Positions 1 through 6,657 are shown, counted from the stretch's first letter. The stretch is DNA of 7,352 nucleotides from Candidatus Omnitrophota bacterium (GCA_903907475.1 CAIVOB010000112.1:1-7352), one strand, 5' to 3'. Translations and numbers: made by a program. The notes: generated by a model not told the origin, from the sequence alone.

Positions 1-1177
1 GATTATCGCTGGTAATAATTGCCTCATCCGCTAATTGCGTCACGATTCTACCCATTTGCGGACGCTTAAATCTATCCCGCTCTCCCCCGCAACCAAAAAT
101 TACCCGAAGCTTACCTTTTACTAAAGGCCTTAAAGTACTAATAACATTCAACAAAGCATCCGGAGTATGCGCATAATCAACAAAAATATCACCGCCTTTT
201 TTATAATTAACGCGTTCCAATCTTCCCGGAACAAATTTAAATTTTTCCAATGCCGATTTTATAATCTCCCAAGAAAAATTCTGGGTTAAGCCCCAGGCGA
301 TTGCGGCTAAAACATTATAAATATTATATTGGCCAATAAGCTGGACTTTTAAAGTAGATTTTATTTTTGGTGCAATAAGCGTAAATTGTGTCTCTTGCAA
401 GCCATATACTATATCTTGAGCCATAATCATAGATTTACGTTTTAACCCATAAGTCACTACCCGGGCCAAAGTCAAGCTTTTAAGCCTTCGACCGTAAGGA
501 TCATCGTTATTTATAATCGCACTAGATTGAGTAGGTAAATTACGGAATAATTTCGCTTTCGCTAAAAAATAATTTTTAAAATTTTTATGGTAATCCAGGT
601 GATCCCGGGTAAGATTAGTAAAAATAGCAGTTTTAAAATTAAGGCCGGCTACCCTTTTTTGATCTAAAGCATGCGAAGAAACCTCCAAAGCACAATATTT
701 CATGCCCCTGCGCAACATCTGCGCTAAAAATTTTTGTAACTCCACCGGGCCAGGAGTAGTATTGCTACCCGCAATTTTTTGATTATCAAAACGGTAATTG
801 ATCGTACCGATTACCCCACAAGAAAAACCCGCGCTTTTAGCAAGCGCCTCAATCAAATAAGTAATCGTAGTCTTACCGTTAGTGCCTGTAACTCCAGTTA
901 CTCTTACTTTTTTCGACGGATGACGATAAAATTTCGCACAATTTAAAGCTAAAAATTTACGCGTATCGGCAACTTGTAATAATTTTACTCCTGGCGGGCA
1001 TTTAAAAGCCGGCATTCTTTCTTCCACTACGAGAATACTTGCGCCTTTACAAAGCGCCTCTTTTAAAAACACTTTACCATCCTGACACTTGCCTTTAACC
1101 GCCACAAAAATAAAACCCGGTAAAACCTCCCGAGAATTAGCAGTAATGCCTTTAATTATTTTTCCACAAATTTTCAT
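1..1177 (-). CDS. murE: UDP-N-acetylmuramoyl-tripeptide synthetase (MurE), 5' part, runs off left edge
   Basis: Cytoplasmic Mur ligase that adds the third stem-peptide residue (usually meso-diaminopimelate or lysine) to UDP-MurNAc-L-Ala-D-Glu, using ATP. I translated it by hand: 392 codons are open to the window edge, against about 490 for the family. Visible motifs: N-terminal UDP-binding segment NSREVLPG near residues 15-22; P-loop GVTGTNGKTT at 95-104; NTTP at 139-142; EVSSHALDQ at 165-173; TNLTRDHLDYH at 187-197; the probable carbamylated lysine K207 in AKAKLF; GQYNIYNVLAA at 282-292; VDYAHTPDAL at 333-342; FGCGGERDRFKR at 361-372. The last residues, TSDN, start the substrate-specificity motif (DNPR in DAP-adding enzymes), which is cut by the edge, so DAP versus lysine cannot be decided. 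The ATG follows the ftsI stop TAA directly and in frame, so no earlier start is possible. AGGGA about 5 bases upstream is a modest ribosome binding site. The N-terminus is shorter than usual. Confidence 0.97.
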   Translation of the reverse strand, partial: MKICGKIIKGITANSREVLPGFIFVAVKGKCQDGKVFLKEALCKGASILVVEERMPAFKCPPGVKLLQVADTRKFLALNCAKFYRHPSKKVRVTGVTGTNGKTTITYLIEALAKSAGFSCGVIGTINYRFDNQKIAGSNTTPGPVELQKFLAQMLRRGMKYCALEVSSHALDQKRVAGLNFKTAIFTNLTRDHLDYHKNFKNYFLAKAKLFRNLPTQSSAIINNDDPYGRRLKSLTLARVVTYGLKRKSMIMAQDIVYGLQETQFTLIAPKIKSTLKVQLIGQYNIYNVLAAIAWGLTQNFSWEIIKSALEKFKFVPGRLERVNYKKGGDIFVDYAHTPDALLNVISTLRPLVKGKLRVIFGCGGERDRFKRPQMGRIVTQLADEAIITSDN

Positions 1178-2878
1178 TTAAATCCCTAACTCCGTGGGTA
1201 TCTCGTTACCTTTTAAATAACGGATTACATCTCCGGCAACTTTTTGGAATACTGGAGCAGCAACTACTCCGCCAAAATAAACTGGATACGGCTCATCCAC
1301 CGTGACCACAATCGACAGTAATGGGTCTTCCGCGGGAGCAAACCCAATAAAAGAAGCGACAAATTTGGTATGAGAATATGTCCCATTAGCCTCTAATTTC
1401 TGCGCCGTTCCGGTTTTACCCGCGGCAGTAAAACCAGAGACCTTCGCTAATCTACCCGTTCCTTCTTCCACTACCCCGGTAAGAATCTTTTTTATCCGCA
1501 GAGCAGTATCCAAAGAAATAACTTTACGGATTAAAATTGGTTTATTTTGTTTAATTATTTCCCCTTGCCGATCACGAATAGAATCAATTAAATACGGTTT
1601 CATTAATTGACCACCATTGGCAATAACAGAAATAGCGCTGGCTAACTGCAAAGCAGTAACCCCGACTTCTTGGCCGATGGGGATAGCAGTAATGGAGGTT
1701 TTTGACCAAAGGCGCACCGGCTTAATCATCCCGGAAATCTCCCCGGAAAGATCAATTCCTAATTTCGCCCCAAACCCAAAATCCTTTAAATATTTATAAA
1801 CCGTATCCGCGCCTAATAATTGCGCCACCTTCACCGTGCCGATATTACTGGATTCTTCAATTACCTGCCTAAAAGTCAACGTACCGTGCGCAACATGGTC
1901 ATGTAAAATACGCCCCCCAACTTTATAGGCTCCATTTTCACAAAAAAACTTATCCTCTTCTGTAACCTTTTTTTCTTCTAAAGCCGCCGAAGCAGTGACA
2001 ATCTTAAATACTGAACCCGGTTCAAATAAATCGCAAATTGCCCGGTTACGAATCGCGTCTTTATTAGCATGCGCGCTATCATTTAAATCATAAGTCGGCC
2101 GGCTAGCAAGCGCCAAGATTCTGCCGGTATGCGGATCCATTACAATAATCGACGCACCCTTAGCATGAAAACTTTTATAAGCCTTATCCAATTCCCTTTC
2201 CGCGATAAATTGAATCACCTCGTCAATTGTCAAAACTAAATCCGAGCCATCAACCGGTAAAACCATTTTTTCCCAAATATCTAGTTGCTTCTGTCGCGCA
2301 TCGCGTAAAAAAATCGCCCAACCCGGAAGCCCTTTTAAATAACGATTAAAATCCCTTTCCACTCCTTCTAAACCGATATTATCCATTCCGCTAAAACCAA
2401 TAATTTGACTGGCTAGATAGCTATTAGGATAAATACGTTTCGTTTCTTTTAAAAAAGCCAATCCTTTAAAATTAAATTTTTTTATCGCTTCAACTTTATC
2501 AGGAGGCAATTTGCGTGCCAGCCAAATAAATGATTTTTTACGCGCTAAGCGATCACGTAAATAAGCCCGGTCTAATCCTAAAATATTTTCTAATTTATCG
2601 ACAATAATTTCTTGATCTTGACTTTTTATCGCGTTCGGAGAAGCGTAAAGAGAATCCAACGATAAATTAAACGCCTGCGCCTTAAGATGCATGTCATAAA
2701 TTGTCCCCCGGCGCGGTTCAAGCTGGACTAATTGATTATGTTGTTTATTGGCAATGGCAGTTAAATAGTGGGAGCGAAAAAACTGGATGAAAAGCAGTCG
2801 ACCGACACAAAGCAGAAGAAAGATAAAAAAAACTAAAAACACCGCCTCGCTTCTTCGGCGATAATTACTGATATACAC
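1178..2878 (-). CDS. ftsI: Class B penicillin-binding protein, septal peptidoglycan transpeptidase (FtsI/PBP3 type)
   Basis: Membrane-anchored D,D-transpeptidase that cross-links peptidoglycan at the division site; the active domain lies outside the membrane. The 566 residues comprise a short basic N-terminus (YRRRSE), one transmembrane helix at about 12-33, a pedestal domain beginning with PRRGTIYD at 55-62 and including GLEGVERDFNRYL (169-181), then the transpeptidase domain. Catalytic motifs are complete: SVFK at 289-292 (nucleophile Ser289), SSN at 343-345 and KTGT at 488-491. The protein ends soon after the transpeptidase domain with no PASTA repeats. The start is GTG; the codon just before it is an in-frame TAA, and later starts would remove the basic N-terminus, so GTG is preferred although no strong Shine-Dalgarno is visible. 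Position between an ftsL-like gene and murE supports FtsI rather than the elongation PBP2 or a sporulation SpoVD. The usual DRNG after RGxIx reads DMHL here. Confidence 0.95.
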   Translation of the reverse strand: MYISNYRRRSEAVFLVFFIFLLLCVGRLLFIQFFRSHYLTAIANKQHNQLVQLEPRRGTIYDMHLKAQAFNLSLDSLYASPNAIKSQDQEIIVDKLENILGLDRAYLRDRLARKKSFIWLARKLPPDKVEAIKKFNFKGLAFLKETKRIYPNSYLASQIIGFSGMDNIGLEGVERDFNRYLKGLPGWAIFLRDARQKQLDIWEKMVLPVDGSDLVLTIDEVIQFIAERELDKAYKSFHAKGASIIVMDPHTGRILALASRPTYDLNDSAHANKDAIRNRAICDLFEPGSVFKIVTASAALEEKKVTEEDKFFCENGAYKVGGRILHDHVAHGTLTFRQVIEESSNIGTVKVAQLLGADTVYKYLKDFGFGAKLGIDLSGEISGMIKPVRLWSKTSITAIPIGQEVGVTALQLASAISVIANGGQLMKPYLIDSIRDRQGEIIKQNKPILIRKVISLDTALRIKKILTGVVEEGTGRLAKVSGFTAAGKTGTAQKLEANGTYSHTKFVASFIGFAPAEDPLLSIVVTVDEPYPVYFGGVVAAPVFQKVAGDVIRYLKGNEIPTELGI

Positions 2879-2901
2879 TTATTTTCTAGGAATAATAAAT
2901 C

Positions 2902-3270
2902 TTAGGGGTTAATTGTTTTTGCTTGCGCTTCCCGGTTTACACTAAAAATCCGCGCCAGAAGCCCTTCTTTATTTTGATTCTCGTCTGCAACCCTTAAACC
3001 ATCTTTGGAAGAAATCAATTTCACAAAACGATAATTATCCGGCATTTGAAAATCATTATCCCCGCTGATCCGATTTCCGATATTCACCAGAGAAGAATTC
3101 TTTTTTATATTATATCTTAAAGCGGTGTTTTTATCAAGTAACCCGTCAAAAGTAGTTTGTTTCTTCTGCCCCAGATAAGCTAAACGAAAAATCTCGCTCT
3201 GCTGATAAACGTAAAGCACCGAGAAAGAAGTGATGAATACCACAACGGAGAGAAACTTGGTCAGTTTCAT
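2902..3270 (-). CDS. ftsL: Small bitopic membrane protein, probable FtsL-like divisome protein
   Basis: A 122-residue protein with a short basic start (MKLTK), one hydrophobic segment at about residues 6-22, and an extracytoplasmic stretch with hydrophobic residues spaced like a short coiled coil (about 24-54, with QQSEIFRLAYLGQKK and LLDKNTALRYNI). The rest is polar, with no recognisable domain. This is the size and topology of FtsL, which forms a complex with FtsB and FtsQ and helps activate FtsW/FtsI. Its place between rsmH and ftsI is the standard ftsL position in dcw clusters. Sequence identity across FtsL families is very low, so the name rests on position and topology rather than a motif. 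ATG lies 6 bases after the rsmH stop; an AAAGGA inside the end of rsmH is a possible ribosome binding site, though about 11 bases away is rather far. A 23-base gap separates it from ftsI. Confidence 0.72.
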   Translation of the reverse strand: MKLTKFLSVVVFITSFSVLYVYQQSEIFRLAYLGQKKQTTFDGLLDKNTALRYNIKKNSSLVNIGNRISGDNDFQMPDNYRFVKLISSKDGLRVADENQNKEGLLARIFSVNREAQAKTINP

Positions 3271-3276
3271 AAGTTA

Positions 3277-4179
3277 CTAAATCCTTTCGGCGACCCGAAA
3301 CTTACTACTACGGCTAGCAGGATTGGCATCCAATTCTGCCATAAGCGGAGTTAAGGGTTTCGGCGTAATAATATCTATTAATCCGTCAGCTTTAAGCGCA
3401 CGGAAAGTATGTTTAATGACGCGATCTTCTAATGAATGAAAAGAAATAACCACTATTCTAGCTTGCTTGGCTAAAATTGCAACCGCTTTTTTAATCGCAA
3501 TTTCCAGAATTTCTAATTCCCTGTTTACGGCGATGCGTAAAGCTTGAAAAGTACGCGTTGCCGGATGAATACGGTAATAACCTTTACGGTAACGCACGGG
3601 TATCGCGCGCAAGACAAGATTCGCCAACTGTTTGGTGGTTGCAATCGGCTGAATTTTACGCTCCTCAACTAATAAATGTGCAATGCGATTATGCCAGCGT
3701 TCCTGCCCGAAATTCCAAAGCATATGCGAAATCTCATTTTCATTAAGATTATTCATTAAATCATATGCCGAAATATAACTGGAACGATCTAAACGCATAT
3801 CTAAAGGCCCTTCTTCTTGAAAACTAAAACCTCTCTCGGGATTACGTAATTGATAAGTAGAAATTCCTAAATCAAAAACTATTCCGTCAATCTGAGTAAT
3901 TCCTAATTTTTCTAAAACTTGATCAAGATCAACAAAATTAGCGTGCACAAATTCACAATGATCGTTATACGCACCGAGCCTCTGCCTGGCAAGCGCTAAA
4001 GAATCCTCATCACGATCCAACCCGATTAATCTGCCTCCAGGAGTAATCATTTTTATTATATCCAGACTATGCCCGGCGGTACCCAATGTCGCGTCAACAA
4101 TCAACTGTCCGGGCTTAAGATTAAGATACTCAATCACTTCTTGAGCCATCACCGGTATATGTAATCTATCTTCTACCAC
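3277..4179 (-). CDS. rsmH: 16S rRNA (cytosine(1402)-N(4))-methyltransferase RsmH (MraW)
   Basis: SAM-dependent enzyme that N4-methylates C1402 of 16S rRNA in the decoding centre. At 300 residues it has normal family length. Visible features: HIPVMAQEV at 7-15; SAM-binding loop DATLGTAGHS at 29-38 (the family usually has GGGHS or GAGHS, here TAGHS); GLDRDEDSL at 53-61 with acidic D55; VFDLGIST at 101-108; RGFSFQEEGPLDMRLD at 116-131; HPATRTFQALRIAVNRELE at 205-223; ISFHSLEDR at 245-253; and the C-terminal NPASRSSKFRVAE at 286-298. The start is GTG, placed directly after the mraZ stop TAA and in the same frame. The next GTG/ATG codons (residues 10 and 11) would delete HIPV, so the first GTG is the best choice. 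No strong Shine-Dalgarno is visible, suggesting translation coupled to mraZ. Confidence 0.97.
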   Translation of the reverse strand: MVEDRLHIPVMAQEVIEYLNLKPGQLIVDATLGTAGHSLDIIKMITPGGRLIGLDRDEDSLALARQRLGAYNDHCEFVHANFVDLDQVLEKLGITQIDGIVFDLGISTYQLRNPERGFSFQEEGPLDMRLDRSSYISAYDLMNNLNENEISHMLWNFGQERWHNRIAHLLVEERKIQPIATTKQLANLVLRAIPVRYRKGYYRIHPATRTFQALRIAVNRELEILEIAIKKAVAILAKQARIVVISFHSLEDRVIKHTFRALKADGLIDIITPKPLTPLMAELDANPASRSSKFRVAERI

Positions 4180-4617
4180 TTAAACATCCATTAATTTTTC
4201 CGCAATCTCTTCAAAAGATTGACGGCTATTGGCATAAAAATCCTGCCAATTATTTTTCGCCCAAATTTCAATGCGATTAGAAATTCCCACAATCATAACA
4301 TCTCTTTTAATATCCGCAAAATCCTTTAAATATTGCGGCAAAAGAATCCTTCCCTGTTTATCCGGGCTCAGATCCTGCGCTCCGCTAAACAGCAAGCGAT
4401 TAAAAGTACGCGCTTGCTGTTTAGTAAATGAAAGCGTTTTAAATTTATTTTCTTGCGAGCGCCACTCCTCTTCGGAAAACATAAACAAACATTTATCCAA
4501 ACCCCGCGTCACAAAAAATTTCTCCACGAACTGATTTTTAGCCACCTCACGAAATTTAGATGGTAAAATCAACCTGCCCTTACGGTCGATGGCATGTTCA
4601 AACTCACCGTAAAACAT
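4180..4617 (-). CDS. mraZ: Transcriptional regulator MraZ
   Basis: First gene of the dcw cluster; a DNA-binding regulator that in studied bacteria binds repeats in its own promoter region and controls the cluster. The 145 residues contain the two expected SpoVT/AbrB-like halves, each with its conserved DxxGR signature: DRKGRLILPSKFRE at 11-24 and DKQGRILLPQYLKDF at 86-100. The start MFYGEFEHAID is typical of the family. ATG is preceded by a strong ribosome binding site (GGAGGAG, 4625-4631). The upstream leader carries three 10-bp-spaced AAGTGG repeats that are likely its operator. It is followed by rsmH with no intervening base. Confidence 0.97.
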   Translation of the reverse strand: MFYGEFEHAIDRKGRLILPSKFREVAKNQFVEKFFVTRGLDKCLFMFSEEEWRSQENKFKTLSFTKQQARTFNRLLFSGAQDLSPDKQGRILLPQYLKDFADIKRDVMIVGISNRIEIWAKNNWQDFYANSRQSFEEIAEKLMDV

Positions 4618-4624
4618 TTTTTAT

Positions 4625-4631
4625 TCTCCTC
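4625..4631 (-). promoter_or_regulatory. Ribosome binding site of mraZ, overlapping the third operator repeat
   Basis: On the minus strand GGAGGAG lies about 8 bases before the mraZ ATG, a strong Shine-Dalgarno match. Its first bases are shared with the last AAGTGG repeat, so operator and ribosome binding site are physically merged. Confidence 0.8.
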
Positions 4632-4656
4632 CACTTCACTCCACTTATAACCACTT
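4631..4656 (-). promoter_or_regulatory. Three tandem AAGTGG boxes, probable MraZ operator
   Basis: Reading the minus strand, AAGTGG occurs at 4656-4651, 4646-4641 and 4636-4631, exactly 10 bp apart, within units TAAGTGGTTA, TAAGTGGAGT and GAAGTGGAGG. One DNA turn between copies places all boxes on the same face of the helix. MraZ proteins are known to bind short direct repeats with this period: TGGGN separated by 5 bp in E. coli, and AAAGTG[T/G] separated by 3 bp in mollicutes. The boxes here resemble both. They sit just downstream of the predicted transcription start and before the mraZ ATG, which would suit repression. Binding by this MraZ is inferred. Confidence 0.82.
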
Positions 4657-4665
4657 AGTATTCAA

Positions 4666-4694
4666 AGTATAGACAAAATCACCCTTTTTGTCAA
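4666..4694 (-). promoter_or_regulatory. Sigma70-type promoter of the mraZ-rsmH-ftsL-ftsI-murE cluster
   Basis: On the minus strand a perfect -35 TTGACA (4694-4689) is separated by 17 bp from -10 TATACT (4671-4666), which differs from consensus at one base. An A/T-rich run including seven T lies directly upstream and may help RNA polymerase binding. Transcription would start near an A at 4661-4659, giving a leader of roughly 42-44 bases. No other comparable promoter was seen in the window, so this is likely the main promoter for the left block. Confidence 0.9.
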
Positions 4695-4768
4695 GTAAAA
4701 AAATCTCTTAATTGAACAAATACAAGGGCTTGTGGCTTAAATACGCCAAATGGCCATAAATTGTGGTC
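4695..4768. other. Intergenic spacer between ribF and the mraZ promoter
   Basis: About 74 bases between the ribF stop and the -35 element. It is AT-rich and includes small inverted repeats such as ATGGCCAT and ACAAGCCCTTGT, but none makes a stable stem placed directly before a T-run. I see no convincing terminator, small gene or RNA here, so ribF transcripts may read through into mraZ. Confidence 0.5.
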
Positions 4769-5680
4769 TCAAATGGTAAGCCGCTGAATCTTACGGCAGG
4801 AGATTATATCTTTTTGAATTTGTGCGCTTAAAGCGGAAAGCGTGGCAAATTTGTGGTCTGGCCGAATTAATTTTATAAATTGAATTTCCAATAATTTACC
4901 GTAAATATTTTTATGAAAATTAAAAATATGCACTTCAATATGAATCTTTTCATTTTTACCGGAAACGGTTGGCCTCCTACCGATGTAACAAATACCGCAA
5001 TATTCTTTGGCGCGAAAAATTACCTTAACCGCATAAATACCTGGCGCGGGAACCACCTCATGATGCGGATTAATATTAGCAGTAGGAAAACCTAAAACCC
5101 GAGCTAAACGATTCCCCTTGATAACAGTGCCTAAAATACTTACCCGACGGCCAAGCAAACCTTGAGCCTGATTAATTTTACCTTTTTTAACAAACTCTCT
5201 AATCGCAGTGCTACTAATTACCCGCGCGCCGACTTTAATCACTTTAAATACTTTTAAAACAAAATTATTATTCTTGGCCGCGACGGCTAATAATTTACTC
5301 TCTCCTTGCGCCCCCCTACCAAAACGAAAATTTTTACCGATATAAATAAAACGCGCGGCAATTTTTTGCACCAATATTTGATTAATAAAATCCCGGGCGC
5401 TTTTTTTAGCAAAACTACGGCTAAAATTTATCACAATACAAACATCAATCCCTAATTCTGAAATTAACCTTAAGCGATGTTCTAAAGAATAGAGGCTGGC
5501 CTGTTTTTGCGGATGAGGGAAAAAAGTTAACACTATACTTGTCCCACCGACGAGCTGCGCTTGCCTCACGGCAGAGCGCAAAATATTACGATGGCCGCGA
5601 TGCAACCCGTCAAAAACCCCTAAAGCCACTACCGGCCGAGGAAACTTGACGATGTTCTTTACTCCAAAAATTATCTTCAT
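4769..5680 (-). CDS. ribF: Bifunctional riboflavin kinase / FAD synthetase (FMN adenylyltransferase)
   Basis: Cytoplasmic enzyme that phosphorylates riboflavin to FMN and then adenylates FMN to FAD. The N-terminal nucleotidyltransferase-fold domain shows GVFDGLHRGH at 21-30, TFFPHPQ at 52-58, GKNFRFGRG at 115-123 and ISSTAIRE at 155-162. The C-terminal riboflavin kinase domain shows GFPTANI at 197-203, PGIY at 213-216, IGRRPT at 233-238, the probable catalytic Glu249 in IEVHI, and YGK at 260-262. Its 303 residues match the family (about 300-310). I prefer the ATG at 5680; a TTG immediately before it (5683) would add one residue. It starts only a few bases after the nrnA stop, with no strong Shine-Dalgarno, suggesting coupled translation. 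truB, usually found just upstream, is absent. The gene ends with TGA before the mraZ promoter region. Confidence 0.96.
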   Translation of the reverse strand: MKIIFGVKNIVKFPRPVVALGVFDGLHRGHRNILRSAVRQAQLVGGTSIVLTFFPHPQKQASLYSLEHRLRLISELGIDVCIVINFSRSFAKKSARDFINQILVQKIAARFIYIGKNFRFGRGAQGESKLLAVAAKNNNFVLKVFKVIKVGARVISSTAIREFVKKGKINQAQGLLGRRVSILGTVIKGNRLARVLGFPTANINPHHEVVPAPGIYAVKVIFRAKEYCGICYIGRRPTVSGKNEKIHIEVHIFNFHKNIYGKLLEIQFIKLIRPDHKFATLSALSAQIQKDIISCRKIQRLTI

Positions 5681-5688
5681 CAACTTAT

Positions 5689-6657
5689 TTAAAAAGCCTG
5701 GCTGATTTTAGCTACGACTTTTTCCTTAATTTTGCTCAACTCACCGCTTAAAGAACAACCCGCAGCAGTTTTGTGTCCACCACCCCCGAAAAATTTAGCG
5801 ATTTTATTCACATCAACTTTACCCTGACTTCTTAAATTTACCCGCACTGACTTAAAAAGGCGAACATTTTCTTTAAATAATACCACCACCTCCACGCCTT
5901 TAATCGAACGGCCAAAACTCAAAGCAAAATCTGCCAAATCAATAACCGGTTTATTGCTTTTATATAAATTCTTATTTATTTGAAAAACCGCTATTTTTCC
6001 CTGAACAAAAAATTTTATGCCACTCAAAAGTTTCAGCAACAACTTTACATCCTTAGCGGGAATATTCTCATAAGTATAACGATAAACTTGCGCCACATTA
6101 ATGCCAAATGTTAAAAGCTCAGCGGCCGCCTGATGCGTAAAACTAGAAGTATTCGAATAACGGAATGATCCGGTATCCGTCATTAATCCGGTATATAAAG
6201 CCAAAGCTGCATCTTTGTCTAAAGCCAGCCCGAGCCTTTTATATAACCTATAAATCATCTCCGAACAAGAAGAAGCCTTAGGATCCACCCAATTCACGTC
6301 CCCAAAAAAACGATTGCTAATATGATGGTCAATATTTAATACCGGAAGATTATTTTTATTTAATTTATAAACTTCTCCCGTGCGGCACAAATCTGCACAA
6401 TCCAAAACTACCAAACAATCAAATTTAATCTTCCAAGCTTTATTTTCCAAGCGCCGAATTAATTTATTACCCGGTAGAAAATCATAACCGTAAGGCAATT
6501 TATCATCGCTCACGATCAGGCCGTTTTTACCCAACTTTTTAATCAAAGCATAAAACCCCAATTGTGAACCTAAAGCGTCCCCTTCCGGGCTGACATGAGA
6601 AGTAATTAAAAAATTCTTATGCTTCTTGAGAGTCGCGCAAATCTTTATCAGGCTCAT
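5689..6657 (-). CDS. nrnA: DHH/DHHA1 phosphoesterase, NrnA type (oligoribonuclease / pAp phosphatase)
   Basis: Predicted metal-dependent phosphodiesterase that degrades very short RNA oligonucleotides and, in characterised NrnA proteins, dephosphorylates 3'-phosphoadenosine 5'-phosphate. The 322 residues have the family's normal length. DHH domain: SHVSPEGDALGS at 20-31 (motif I), VVLDCAD at 83-89 (motif II), NIDHHISN at 108-115 (the DHH motif), TDTGSFRYS at 160-168 (motif IV). DHHA1 domain near the C-terminus: FGGGGHKTAAG at 290-300. Motif I usually reads HxxPDxD; here the second acidic position is Glu25. The ATG lies inside rbfA (41-bp overlap) and has a good ribosome binding site, AAAGGAG, 4 bases upstream. 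Cellular substrate is inferred; nanoRNase and pAp activities cannot be separated from sequence alone. Confidence 0.92.
   Translation of the reverse strand: MSLIKICATLKKHKNFLITSHVSPEGDALGSQLGFYALIKKLGKNGLIVSDDKLPYGYDFLPGNKLIRRLENKAWKIKFDCLVVLDCADLCRTGEVYKLNKNNLPVLNIDHHISNRFFGDVNWVDPKASSCSEMIYRLYKRLGLALDKDAALALYTGLMTDTGSFRYSNTSSFTHQAAAELLTFGINVAQVYRYTYENIPAKDVKLLLKLLSGIKFFVQGKIAVFQINKNLYKSNKPVIDLADFALSFGRSIKGVEVVVLFKENVRLFKSVRVNLRSQGKVDVNKIAKFFGGGGHKTAAGCSLSGELSKIKEKVVAKISQAF

Noticed and set aside
1617..1799. Plus-strand open frame of 60 codons
   Set aside because: Lies wholly inside ftsI on the opposite strand, with no family-like motif; a shadow of the real gene.
3558..3746. Plus-strand open frame of 62 codons
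   Set aside because: Antisense to conserved rsmH motifs; no independent support.
4271..4534. Plus-strand open frame of 87 codons
   Set aside because: Antisense to mraZ, whose two conserved motifs explain the region; the cysteine/serine-rich translation resembles no known protein.
4695..4768. Possible rho-independent terminator after ribF, using small inverted repeats and the T-run before the -35 box
   Set aside because: Stems such as ATGGCCAT and ACAAG/CTTGT are too short or have too small a loop, and are not directly followed by the T-run.
4618..4768. Riboswitch (for example an FMN element) between ribF and mraZ
   Set aside because: The region is downstream of ribF, and the mraZ leader is only about 43 bases, too short for an FMN aptamer; the repeats fit a protein operator better.
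4913..5095. Plus-strand open frame of 60 codons
   Set aside because: Antisense to the riboflavin kinase domain of ribF; no ribosome binding site or conserved motif.
5681..5683. TTG as the ribF start codon
   Set aside because: The adjacent ATG at 5680 is the more usual choice and changes the protein by only one residue; not excluded.
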